Source: UBA6663 sp044226485
GTDB lineage: Bacteria; Chloroflexota; Anaerolineae; Anaerolineales; UBA6663
Length of the DNA stretch: 64,000 bases
Assembly (NCBI GenBank): GCA_044226485.1
Contig: JBGAGY010000002.1
Coordinates: 248,001-312,000, forward strand
Direction of reading: 5' to 3'
A program made the position numbers and the translations under genes. The notes beneath the pieces were generated by a model that was not told the origin of the DNA, ran no database searches, and saw only the letters and a list, made by a program, of their open reading frames with translations. The stretch's first letter is position 1; every line of letters starts with the position of its first letter. Positions 44,230 to 51,971 of this stretch are shown here, in pieces.

Positions 44230-45444
44230 TCAGGGCGCTTTCGCCAGGTTCTCGGCGAGCTTCTTGGCCAGTGCCTCACTGAGCGTGCTGTTCAGGACGG
44301 CGAGCTCGATGGCGGCGTCCCGCGTGGCGACCGGGCGGGCGGTCACCTGCACGCTGCCCACATAGCGACCGACGCGGAAATTGACCTCGACCACAGACGA
44401 TTGGCCGTCAGGGTTTGTCCCGGGATCTGTGATCCCCACCCACCTGCGCGCCCCGTCTCCGATGGAAGGGCCGGGCTTGACCTCGGTATCTTGCGAAAGC
44501 CCGATCATCGATGCCAGACCCGTGGCCGCGCCCTGGGCATCCTTGTAAACCGAGATCTGTTGGAAGAGCAAGACGCCGATGACCAGTCCTTCTTCATCCC
44601 GCGTGATGCCCTTGACCCAATACGACTGATAACCCAGGACGCGTCCGGCCTTGTCGAGCACGGCGCGAGCATCCGCTGGAAAGTCGCTGTTGAGCGTGAA
44701 CGAAGGCAGTTGTGTGGTGTTGATCACCCAGCGATCGCCCAGTTTGTCGTCGACCTCGGCCATTTGTGCCGGGCTCAACAGATACGGCCGTGGATCGGTT
44801 GGTGCCGGGGCCAGGAACCCCGTGTTTTGAAGCGCCGTCGGCACCGCGTGAGTGCGCATGCGATCGGCCAGAGTGGCCGAATAAGCGAGGGCCTGTGTGG
44901 CGTCAGGCACGCCTCTAGTAGTGCCAAGCATCGACACAGACCCGATGACGTTGAACACGCGGAAATCCACACGCACGACGTTTTGCGCGTAGCTGGGGTC
45001 AGGGTCAGTGTACTTCCAGACCTGGCTCTCGTCTGCCCCGGCGACCGAGCCGTCGATCAAAGACCAGCCATCCCCGAGAGTTTCGCCTTTGAGTGCCGTG
45101 GAGGCGTTAGCGGCGTTGTCGAAGAGCAAGATGCGCACGCCGAGGTCGTTGAGCTCGGGGTTGTCAGCGCCGGCCACAAAGCTTTCCGTGTAAAGGCTCT
45201 GCAGGCCGGGGACATTCACCGTCTCCGTGGCGGCCTCGGTGGACTTGAGTTGCCAGGCGTCGAGCACCGATTGTTCGCTAAGCGTCCACTCAGGCCCGGC
45301 ATCCTCGGGCAACAGCCGGTAGTTCCAAACATCGCCGATGATGAGATCGCGCGAGGGCTGGTTGTAGTTGGTCCAGGCAAACGCGCCGGCGATCAAAACG
45401 CCGAGCGCGACAAGGGCAATGACGATTGTGCGTGAGCGAGTCAT
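44230..45444 (-). CDS. Signal-anchored extracytoplasmic protein with two repeated domains
   Basis: 404 residues. An N-terminal helix (IVIALVALGVLIAGAFAW) anchors it, with the rest outside. Two similar halves are visible: VVRVDFRVFNVIGSVSMLGT and VVEVNFRVGRYVGSVQVTAR, each followed by a helix rich in Ala and Leu (YSATLADRM; LNSTLSEALA). I do not recognise a family. It lies between the HMG-CoA synthase and thiolase-fold genes on the same strand. Its presence inside a mevalonate-type cluster is unexplained. Confidence 0.7.
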   Translation of the reverse strand: MTRSRTIVIALVALGVLIAGAFAWTNYNQPSRDLIIGDVWNYRLLPEDAGPEWTLSEQSVLDAWQLKSTEAATETVNVPGLQSLYTESFVAGADNPELNDLGVRILLFDNAANASTALKGETLGDGWSLIDGSVAGADESQVWKYTDPDPSYAQNVVRVDFRVFNVIGSVSMLGTTRGVPDATQALAYSATLADRMRTHAVPTALQNTGFLAPAPTDPRPYLLSPAQMAEVDDKLGDRWVINTTQLPSFTLNSDFPADARAVLDKAGRVLGYQSYWVKGITRDEEGLVIGVLLFQQISVYKDAQGAATGLASMIGLSQDTEVKPGPSIGDGARRWVGITDPGTNPDGQSSVVEVNFRVGRYVGSVQVTARPVATRDAAIELAVLNSTLSEALAKKLAENLAKAP

Positions 45445-45513
45445 GGTTCCAGATCATCCGGCCCGGGGACCGGGGCAAGATCAGCAGCGGCATCGCGGCC
45501 GCCAATGGGTCAG

Positions 45514-46557
45514 TTACTTCAGCACCAGTTTGTCGCGCAGACGCGCGTATATGGCGTAGTCGATAGGTGTGCGTCGGGCGATGTAGTCGCGGGTCTTCGG
45601 CGCCTTCGACTGGCGCTCGCGCACTTTGTCGGTGACCGTCAGGCCGAAAGCATCGGAGCCCGCGCCAGAGCCAAACGACACGAGCAGGATGCGTTGGCCT
45701 GGCTCGGCCACATCGAGCACGGCGCTCAAGCCGATCATCGCGCAGCCGGCATACGTGTTGCCAATTTCGCCGACGAGCAGGCCGGTCTTGATCTGCGCAT
45801 CGGTGAAGCCGCACATCTTGGCCGCGCGTTGGGGGAACTTGAGGTTCGGCTGGTGCAGCACCACGAAGTCGTAGTCCTTGGGCGAAGCACCGGCCAGCTC
45901 CATATACGTCTCTGCCGCGCTTGTGATGTGCTTGAAGTAGGCGGGTTCGCCGGTGAAGCGTTGACCGTGCTCGGGATACTTGGCGTGCTGCCGGCGCCAG
46001 AAGTCGGGCGTGTCGGTGACGAAGGAATAGGAGCCTTCGATCACGGCCAGAGACTCCTCGGCCGGCCCGAGCAGATAGGCTGCGCCGCCGGCGCCGGCCG
46101 TGTACTCGAGCGCGTCGCCGGGGCGGCCCTGCGCCGTGTCCATGCCGATGGCCAGCGCGTAGTCGGCCATGCCCGAACCGATGAGGCCGATGGCGGCCTG
46201 CATCGCCTCGGTGCCGGCCTTGCAGGCGAACTGCCAGTCGGCGGCCAGTGTATGCGGCACGATGCCGAGCGCTTCCGCCACCAACGTCGAGGTCGGCTTG
46301 ACCGCGTAAGGATGGCTTTCGCTACCGACCCACACGGCGCGGATCCGGGTCGGGTCGATCTCGGCGCGGTTCAAGGCGTTGCGCGAGGCCTCGATCGACA
46401 TCGTCGCGACGTCTTCATCGGCGCCGGGCACTGCCTTCTCTTTGATCGGCAGTGCGCCGTCACCGCCCGTCCACACCCGCGCGACTTCGCTGGCCGGCAG
46501 GCGGAACCGGGGCACATAGGCTCCGTAGCCGACGATGCCGACCGGGCGGCTGGGTTT
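45514..46557 (-). CDS. Archaeal-type HMG-CoA synthase
   Basis: 347 residues from ATG at 46557; longer in-frame starts at 46587 and 46626 exist, but the frame upstream enters a terminator hairpin. Catalytic residues are all present: Glu49 (GADEDVATMS), Cys113 (WQFACKAGTEAM), His236 (VVLHQPNLKFP). It condenses acetyl-CoA with acetoacetyl-CoA to HMG-CoA in the mevalonate route to isoprenoids; that pathway is known in some Chloroflexota such as Roseiflexus. First gene of the cluster with the secreted protein, thiolase-fold and DUF35 genes. Confidence 0.92.
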   Translation of the reverse strand, partial: KPSRPVGIVGYGAYVPRFRLPASEVARVWTGGDGALPIKEKAVPGADEDVATMSIEASRNALNRAEIDPTRIRAVWVGSESHPYAVKPTSTLVAEALGIVPHTLAADWQFACKAGTEAMQAAIGLIGSGMADYALAIGMDTAQGRPGDALEYTAGAGGAAYLLGPAEESLAVIEGSYSFVTDTPDFWRRQHAKYPEHGQRFTGEPAYFKHITSAAETYMELAGASPKDYDFVVLHQPNLKFPQRAAKMCGFTDAQIKTGLLVGEIGNTYAGCAMIGLSAVLDVAEPGQRILLVSFGSGAGSDAFGLTVTDKVRERQSKAPKTRDYIARRTPIDYAIYARLRDKLVLK

Positions 46558-46635
46558 CATCAGTTGGCGCGATGACTCTTCAGGCATAGGCTTTACGTCA
46601 AGCAATTCTGGCGCAACGAGCGCCACTCAAAAAGA

Positions 46636-46658
46636 AGACGGCGGTGTTGCCGCCGTCT
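46636..46658 (-). terminator. Intrinsic terminator
   Basis: AGACGGCGG (46636-46644) mirrored by 46650-46658, five-base loop; on the minus strand a TTCTTTTTG run follows. It ends the transcript of the small membrane protein at 46830 and lies just upstream of the HMG-CoA synthase gene. Confidence 0.88.
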
Positions 46659-46695
46659 CCACCGAAAGCGAAGTCGATTCTACCACCCGCCGACC

Positions 46696-46828
46696 ATCAG
46701 AAGCTGTCAGAAGGCGTCAGGTATCAGGCGCCAGCTGTCCGTGATCGAGCCTCGATCCATAAACTGGCTTGAACGCAGAAGCCAGGTCCTGCCACCTGCT
46801 ATCCACTGACGCCTGATGCATGACACCT
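46696..46828. repeat. Heptamer-based mirrored repeats (TCAGGNN words)
   Basis: Left part: CGTCAGG, TATCAGG and CGCCAGC occupy 46715-46735 in seven-base phase. Right part: CTGACGC, CTGATGC and ATGACAC at 46806-46826 mirror them in the same phase, 70 bases later. A second small palindrome (GATCGAGCCTCGATC) sits between at 46743-46757. There is no gene in this 170-base gap. Confidence 0.7.
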
Positions 46829-46829
46829 C

Positions 46830-47255
46830 TTACGGCACAGCCGTTTCGGTCAGGAGGCGCTGGATCTCGGTCCAGTCGGTCGACGAGAAGATGGCGGCGC
46901 CGAAGATCAGGAAGAGCAGGAGCGCGCCGCAAAGGATGAGGACAAGCAGGACCAGTGAGACGTAATTCAACGCCAGGCCTGTGACCGCCATCCAGCGCGA
47001 GCTCGCTTCGGGGCTACCTGGACCGGTCTGGCCCAGGCCCATGTGGCCCGTGATGATGCCGACGACGGTCGCGATGAATCCGATGAGGCCTGTGCAGAGG
47101 CTGCTGCCCGGCAGGATGAATCCGATGGCGCAGCCGCCGAGCCAGCCGATCAGCCACGTTACGCCGCCGGCGATCAGGCTGACGAGCGCCATGGTGTTGG
47201 TGCCACCGCCTGACGAGTAACCAGGCGTGGGCGAGGGGCTTGACGGGATATTCAT
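46830..47255 (-). CDS. Small four-helix membrane protein (DUF4190-like), copy A
   Basis: 141 residues from ATG at 47255, behind AGGAGG. Pro/Ser-rich N-terminus, then TNTMALVSLIAGGVTWLIGW and GLIGFIATVVGIITGHMGLG, a pattern of DUF4190 proteins, then two further helices. The role is unknown. It is a tandem paralogue of the gene at 47326, with about 60 per cent identity by eye in the helices. Confidence 0.75.
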   Translation of the reverse strand: MNIPSSPSPTPGYSSGGGTNTMALVSLIAGGVTWLIGWLGGCAIGFILPGSSLCTGLIGFIATVVGIITGHMGLGQTGPGSPEASSRWMAVTGLALNYVSLVLLVLILCGALLLFLIFGAAIFSSTDWTEIQRLLTETAVP

Positions 47256-47325
47256 GAGGCCTCCTGAGCCAGAAAGATGAAAGTGCTCGAAAGCAACATC
47301 GCCCTCGAGCAATAAGGCCCGGCGT

Positions 47326-47745
47326 TTACGGCCCGGGCGTCGATGACAACAGACTCGGCAGTTGCGACCAATCCGCTGAGGTGAAGATGGTCACGCCAAA
47401 GATCAGGAAGACGCCGATCAACAGGCAGGTCGCCGCGGCGATCAAAGCCAGTGACGCATAGCTCAGGGCCAGACCCATCACGGCCATCCAGCGCGAGTTC
47501 GCCTCGAGGCTGCCGGGCTTCGTCTGCGCGAGGCCGCGATGACCGGCGATCACACCGGCGATGGCGGCGATGACACCAATGAAGCCCGCGCAGAGGTTGA
47601 GGCCCGGCAGGACCAGGCCGAGGACCCAGCCGCCCAGCCAGCCGACGAGCCAGGTGGTCGCGCCAGCCAGCAGACTGGCGAGGGCCATGTCGTTCGTTCT
47701 TCCGCTCATTTGATCCGCGGGTGGCGTGCCGACCGGCATCTGCAT
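47326..47745 (-). CDS. Small four-helix membrane protein (DUF4190-like), copy B
   Basis: 139 residues behind AAGGAGG. NDMALASLLAGATTWLVGWL and GFIGVIAAIAGVIAGHRGLA align with copy A, as do the ANSRWMAVMGLALSYASLAL stretch and the terminal GVTIFTSADWSQL. Tandem duplication is evident; the two copies share a transcript with a 70-base gap, following the channel-like gene by 12 bases. Confidence 0.75.
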   Translation of the reverse strand: MQMPVGTPPADQMSGRTNDMALASLLAGATTWLVGWLGGWVLGLVLPGLNLCAGFIGVIAAIAGVIAGHRGLAQTKPGSLEANSRWMAVMGLALSYASLALIAAATCLLIGVFLIFGVTIFTSADWSQLPSLLSSTPGP

Positions 47746-47757
47746 GGTTGGGCCTCC

Positions 47758-48897
47758 TTAGAACGGCACCTTTTCCTGGATGGCTTCGATGACCTTGCGG
47801 TGTCCCCACAGCGGCAAGGGCCGATACATCGGCATGCGATCGCTCGACCAGGGCGCGGGGGGCGGCATGGTCAGCGCGCACAACGACAGCAACGTCCGAT
47901 CGTAATTCACACGCCAGCCGGCGAAGTCGATCCAGGCCTGCTCGCGGTTCGGTTTCATCGGCAGCCCGGCCGCTTCGAGCCGGGCGCAGGCGTCGTCGAA
48001 CTCAGCGCGGGTAACGCTGATCGGGTCCTGCGGAAAGTGCGGATCGGCCGGGTACGGGATGTGGAATAGATCGCAGATGTGGCGCAGCGTGATGTAGCCG
48101 GCCCGGATGCAGAGCGCGGCATTGGCCGTGCGCGGATAGTCCAGCGTCGATAGATACAACGCGGCGCCATCCAGAATGGCCCCGGCCGCGGTCAGCCAGT
48201 GATGGTGAGGCTGCGACGATCTGAAGAACGACAACATCGCCAGCGAGGTGTGGGTCTCGTCGGTCTGAGCGAACCAGACCTCCCAGTCGGCGAACAACTC
48301 CTGAAGGTGATCCATGCGCCCGAGCGGGAACGCGAGTTCGTACATGTAGACGGCCGACGGCGGCGTCCCGGCCCGGGTCTCGAGCAGGCGCACCAGTGTC
48401 TCGCGCTGAGAGAAGGCGCTGTAGATGGTGGGCAGATACGAGATCAGCAACGCGATGATGACGAGCCCCGAACCTGCCTCGAGATACGTCAGAGCGAACG
48501 TGAAAGGCGTGGAGGGCGCTTTGAGCCCCAGCGTGAAAAGCGACGAGCCGCTCAAGATGAACGCATCGTACAGGCTGCCGACCCCCGCCGCCCAGAACAT
48601 CAAGGTGAAGCCCACATCCACAAAACCTACCAGGACGGGCACATAAGCGAGCAGCGAGAGCGGGCCGTACGCGGCCATCACCTGGTCTCTTTCTTCATAC
48701 GTCGATAGGCGCGCGATAGCGACGTCGAACCAGCGGCGCGTCAGGCGGAAGGTGAAAGCAGCCAGGGGATCCAGGAGCCCGCGTGGAATCACGAAGACGC
48801 GCACCGCCGACCGGAAGACGAGCACCACGCAAAGGGCGCCCAGGAGGAAAGCGATGATCCTCAAAACCAGGTCGACAGGCGATGGCACGCCCCGCAT
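47758..48897 (-). CDS. Ion-channel-like membrane protein with C-terminal cytoplasmic domain
   Basis: 379 residues from ATG at 48897; an in-frame extension upstream has no signal. About four helices in residues 8-190, with a pore-like loop LSGSSLFTLGLKAPSTPFTF between helices 3 and 4, in the position of the K-channel selectivity filter (TVGYG replaced by FTLGL). The C-terminal 200 residues are soluble. Similar proteins are annotated as two-pore-type channels, but ion selectivity cannot be predicted. Its gene is followed by the two DUF4190-like genes. Confidence 0.6.
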   Translation of the reverse strand: MRGVPSPVDLVLRIIAFLLGALCVVLVFRSAVRVFVIPRGLLDPLAAFTFRLTRRWFDVAIARLSTYEERDQVMAAYGPLSLLAYVPVLVGFVDVGFTLMFWAAGVGSLYDAFILSGSSLFTLGLKAPSTPFTFALTYLEAGSGLVIIALLISYLPTIYSAFSQRETLVRLLETRAGTPPSAVYMYELAFPLGRMDHLQELFADWEVWFAQTDETHTSLAMLSFFRSSQPHHHWLTAAGAILDGAALYLSTLDYPRTANAALCIRAGYITLRHICDLFHIPYPADPHFPQDPISVTRAEFDDACARLEAAGLPMKPNREQAWIDFAGWRVNYDRTLLSLCALTMPPPAPWSSDRMPMYRPLPLWGHRKVIEAIQEKVPF

Positions 48898-48968
48898 TCT
48901 AGCGGAAATGCAAAAAGGCTCACAACCGGGCGCCTCCCAGGTAACGCCTCGCTGCGAGCCGGACTCCC

Positions 48969-50279
48969 TCAGGAGGATGTAGACGGCCCGAGCCCACTCG
49001 CCTCGTTGTGCGTCATGTCGCGCCGGATACCGCGCCACACGGCGCCGACGAAGTCACTCCAGCGCGGGCGTGCTTCTTCGGCCGGCAGGTCGCGCACGAT
49101 CATGCGCCCGTTCGCTCGGCGCAGCTCAGGGTCGGTCAGGATCCAGCGCACGAGCGAGCGTAACGACCAATCCGGGATGCGGCCGCCGTAGATCATCTGT
49201 CGAACCGATGCGAGCGTCTGAAAGTACATGGGCATCGTCTCGGTCAGGACAGTGCGATCGTAGCGGCGAAGTGCCTCATCCCACGACAGCCCGCCGCGCT
49301 TCCAGGTCAGCACCTCGCTTGCCAGGACGCGAGCTGTGAAGATTGCGTCGTAGATGCCCTGGCCATCGAGCGGGTCTTTTTGATGAAGGGCATCGCCGGC
49401 CAGGGCCCACCCAGGTCCGCCCGCCGTGCGGTAGAAATTCCCGACGCGTTTCATGCCGCGCACGGGCGTGGCCATCCGGGCATGCTCGAGGCGTCGCCAG
49501 ATGGCGGGGATGCGGCGCAGCCGACGGAGGTAGAAAGCCTCAGCGCTCTCGCCCGATTCGGGTTCCATGCGGTCGCTGCGCCCTTCGATGACGACGCCGA
49601 GCGAGCCGTCAGCGCTGTCCATCAGCAGAAATCCTGTGCCTGGTTCGCGGCCCACGACGGTGTGGATGACCGGGCCCCGGGCATCGAAGAACTCGGTCCC
49701 CTTCCAGTACGCGTAGAGCAGCGACGTCGGATGTTCGTCGTGCTTGAGCCGCTCGGCCGCGCCGGCGCGCCGCGCGACGAGGCTGAAGCGGCCGTCGGCG
49801 CCGACCACGAGATCGCTGTGTAGTTCGAGAACGGCGCCGTCAGCCCCGCGGCCCCGCACCCCGACAACACGCTCGCCATCGCGGAGCAGGTCGCTCACAG
49901 CAAAGCCGGGCAAGGCCGTGACACCCGGCGACGCGGCTGCGACCTCCCAGAGATGCGCGTCGAAGCGCTCGCGATCGATAGCGTAGCCGTAATCGCGCCC
50001 AAAGGCTGCCGGGATCGGCGTGCGATTCACGAAGGCGCCGGGCGCCTCGATGACCCAGGCCTTGATGCGCGGTGTGCCGGCCGCATAGAGTGCCTCAGCG
50101 GCGCCGATCTCGTCGAGCATGGCCATCGTGCCCGCGTAGATGGCCGGCGAAGAAGCGGGGTGGGGAGTGGGAAAGGCGTCGCGTTCCAGCAAGGCCACGC
50201 GCAAGCCGCCCTGGCCGAGTCGGGCAGCGAGGGTCGAACCGGCGGGGCGCCCGCCCACAACGATCACATCGAAATCCAT
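48969..50279 (-). CDS. FAD-dependent oxidoreductase, geranylgeranyl-reductase/halogenase-like
   Basis: 436 residues, AGGA upstream. N-terminal DVIVVGGRPAGSTLAARLGQ (FAD), SDLVVGADGRFSLVARRAGA, and GPGWALAGDALHQKDPLDGQ (DGQ motif) define the p-hydroxybenzoate-hydroxylase-like superfamily. GRPAGS in place of GxGxxG is usual in this group. The substrate is unknown. Transcribed alone, divergent from infA. Confidence 0.85.
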   Translation of the reverse strand: MDFDVIVVGGRPAGSTLAARLGQGGLRVALLERDAFPTPHPASSPAIYAGTMAMLDEIGAAEALYAAGTPRIKAWVIEAPGAFVNRTPIPAAFGRDYGYAIDRERFDAHLWEVAAASPGVTALPGFAVSDLLRDGERVVGVRGRGADGAVLELHSDLVVGADGRFSLVARRAGAAERLKHDEHPTSLLYAYWKGTEFFDARGPVIHTVVGREPGTGFLLMDSADGSLGVVIEGRSDRMEPESGESAEAFYLRRLRRIPAIWRRLEHARMATPVRGMKRVGNFYRTAGGPGWALAGDALHQKDPLDGQGIYDAIFTARVLASEVLTWKRGGLSWDEALRRYDRTVLTETMPMYFQTLASVRQMIYGGRIPDWSLRSLVRWILTDPELRRANGRMIVRDLPAEEARPRWSDFVGAVWRGIRRDMTHNEASGLGPSTSS

Positions 50280-50428
50280 AGCGATCTTCCTGAACGTCTC
50301 ACGCGCGCTGGCAGATGTCGCGCCTGATTGTGAAAAGTATCACTGCTCGATCCTGTCGACCAGCCCTTCGACAAAGACTCTCGAACGATTCATCAACCGG
50401 GCGAATACCCTAAATCTCGCCGATTTAA

Positions 50429-50456
50429 TTGACTTTTGGGTCATCCCCGGTATAAT
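50429..50456 (+). promoter_or_regulatory. Strong sigma70 promoter of infA
   Basis: TTGACT (50429-50434), 16 bases, TATAAT (50451-50456), both near consensus and inside an AT-rich island. It implies a 5' leader of about 165 bases before infA. Confidence 0.85.
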
Positions 50457-50481
50457 TTAAGGTAATTGATCGTTCGCATTT

Positions 50482-50621
50482 GGCGGGCAAGGAGTGTCGA
50501 CCGGTTTTTCGGACTGGCCAACTTTTACCCGAGTGGAAGCCTACCCTCGGCGCTGCCAAACGCGATGGCCAGCGCCGATTTTCGTGTCGGCCAGATGGAT
50601 TGCCCGTAGGCGGGCAAGGAG
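50482..50621 (+). promoter_or_regulatory. Structured infA leader with duplicated ribosome-binding word
   Basis: GGCGGGCAAGGAG occurs at 50482-50494 and exactly again at 50609-50621, where it contains the real Shine-Dalgarno. TCGGCGCTG (50547-50555) pairs with 50570-50578 and is followed by TTTT, a terminator-like hairpin. TGCCCG (50601-50606) pairs with CGGGCA (50611-50616), abutting the AAGGAG. Together this suggests leader control of infA (inference). Confidence 0.5.
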
Positions 50622-50627
50622 AAGTGT

Positions 50628-50879
50628 ATGCCCAAGAACGACGATAAGATCACCGTGGAGGGCCTCGTCGTTGAGGCCATGCCCAGCACGACGTTCCGTG
50701 TGCAGCTCGACAACGGACACGTCGTGCTCGCCTACCTCTCCGGACGATTGCGCAAGAACTACATCCGCATTCTGCTCGGGGATCGCGTCAAGATCGAGCT
50801 CTCGCCCTACGACCTGACCCGTGGGCGCATCACGTATCGCTACACGGCATCGCATTCGCAGCAGCCGAACCCGGCCTAA
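50628..50879 (+). CDS. infA: Translation initiation factor IF-1
   Basis: 83 residues, ten more than usual, with the extra part at the C-terminus (TASHSQQPNPA). The OB-fold is complete: KITVEGLVVEAMPSTTFRVQ, RLRKNYIRILLGDRVKIELS and PYDLTRGRITYRY. IF-1 binds the A site of the 30S subunit during initiation. Here the gene is alone rather than in a ribosomal protein operon and is preceded by its own strong promoter and long leader. Confidence 0.97.
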   Translation: MPKNDDKITVEGLVVEAMPSTTFRVQLDNGHVVLAYLSGRLRKNYIRILLGDRVKIELSPYDLTRGRITYRYTASHSQQPNPA

Positions 50880-50899
50880 TTGAAGCGCCTTGGGCGCTT

Positions 50900-50970
50900 G
50901 ACGAAGGACGAAAAACGAAGGACGAAGGTTGTCTCGCACAACCTTCGTCCTTCGTTTTTCGTCCTTCGTC
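50900..50970. terminator. Perfect 33-bp heptamer hairpin (GACGAAG words), convergent terminator
   Basis: Four seven-base words (variants of GACGAAG) plus GTTGT fill 50900-50932; loop CTCGC; 50938-50970 mirrors all 33 bases without mismatch. It lies between infA and prmA stops. The length far exceeds a normal terminator stem. Confidence 0.9.
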
Positions 50971-50975
50971 GTCTG

Positions 50976-51890
50976 TCAGTCGACTGGCTTGCGAGCGATG
51001 ATGGCCACCCAATCGTCGATGTGCTCTTGAGCCGCGAACTCGAGGCCGGCCGTCTTCAGCGCGGCGATGACCTGATAGGCCTGCGTGTCGAGCACGCCCG
51101 ACAGCACGATCAGGCCGCCGGGTGCGACCAGCTGCGCCAGCCCCTTCTCGAACAAATCGACAAGGATGTGTGCCAGGATGTTGGCCAGCACCAGCGGCGC
51201 CTGCGCCCCGGCCTCGACCAACTCGGCCAGCGAGCCGCGCGCGATGCTGAGGTTGCCGGCCACCTGATTGACCTCGGCGTTCTCGAGGGCCGCGCGGATC
51301 GACTCGTCGTCGATGTCGTAGGCCCAGACGTGTTTGGCGCCGAGCTTGGCGGCGGCGATGGCCAGGATGCCTGAGCCGGTGCCAAGGTCGATGACCTCTT
51401 GATCCGACTTCAGATGGCGCTCAATGGCCATCAGACAGAGTTGTGTCGTGGGATGCGTGCCGGTGCCGAAGGCCATACCCGGATCGAGTTTCACGACGAC
51501 ATCGCCGGGCCGGGCTTCCTGCTCGAGCCAGGCCGGCACGACGAGCAGGCGTTTGCCGATGCGGATCGGCTTGTAGTTGGCCTTCCAGGACTCGCCCCAG
51601 TTGGTCTCGGAGATCTCGCGCCAGGCTGGCGCCGGCAGCGTGCCATCGAGGATGACGTTGAGATGCGAAAGCCCGTCCTCGATACTGCGGCGGTTCTCGT
51701 CGGCCTGATCGTCCTGCGGCACGTAGGCGCGCACGATCACGGGGCCGACGGGCACGCCGTGATCGGTCGGCGTCACCTCGAACTTCGTGGCTTCGACCAC
51801 CACGCCACCATCGGCGTAGCGCGCGAGCACTTCGGAAACGGACTCGGCCGCTTCGGGCGAAACGGTGAGGGAAACTTCAAGAAGCGACAT
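50976..51890 (-). CDS. prmA: Ribosomal protein L11 methyltransferase
   Basis: 304 residues from ATG at 51890. N-terminal substrate-binding region (MSLLEVSLTVSPEAAESVSE), then the hinge DPGMAFGTGTHPTTQLCLMA and SAM motif VIDLGTGSGILAIAAAKLGA, then ANILAHILVDL in place of the NPPY-like motif as in PrmA. It trimethylates ribosomal protein L11. It lies last in the hrcA-grpE-dnaK-dnaJ-prmA run, an order known in many bacteria, 81 bases after dnaJ with a palindrome in the gap. Confidence 0.93.
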   Translation of the reverse strand: MSLLEVSLTVSPEAAESVSEVLARYADGGVVVEATKFEVTPTDHGVPVGPVIVRAYVPQDDQADENRRSIEDGLSHLNVILDGTLPAPAWREISETNWGESWKANYKPIRIGKRLLVVPAWLEQEARPGDVVVKLDPGMAFGTGTHPTTQLCLMAIERHLKSDQEVIDLGTGSGILAIAAAKLGAKHVWAYDIDDESIRAALENAEVNQVAGNLSIARGSLAELVEAGAQAPLVLANILAHILVDLFEKGLAQLVAPGGLIVLSGVLDTQAYQVIAALKTAGLEFAAQEHIDDWVAIIARKPVD

Positions 51891-51920
51891 ACTTGATTGG
51901 GATTCCAAGCGAAGGACGAG

Positions 51921-51966
51921 GAGCGCAGAGCGAACGCTGCCGCGCGGCAGCGTTCGCTCTGCGCTC
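51921..51966. repeat. Perfect 46-bp palindrome between dnaJ and prmA
   Basis: 23 bases (51921-51943) are exactly mirrored by 51944-51966 with no spacer. The first two seven-base words are GAGCGCA and GAGCGAA; the centre is CTGCCGCGCGGCAG. It would form a very stable hairpin in the transcript between dnaJ and prmA. Confidence 0.9.
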
Positions 51967-51971
51967 CCGCT

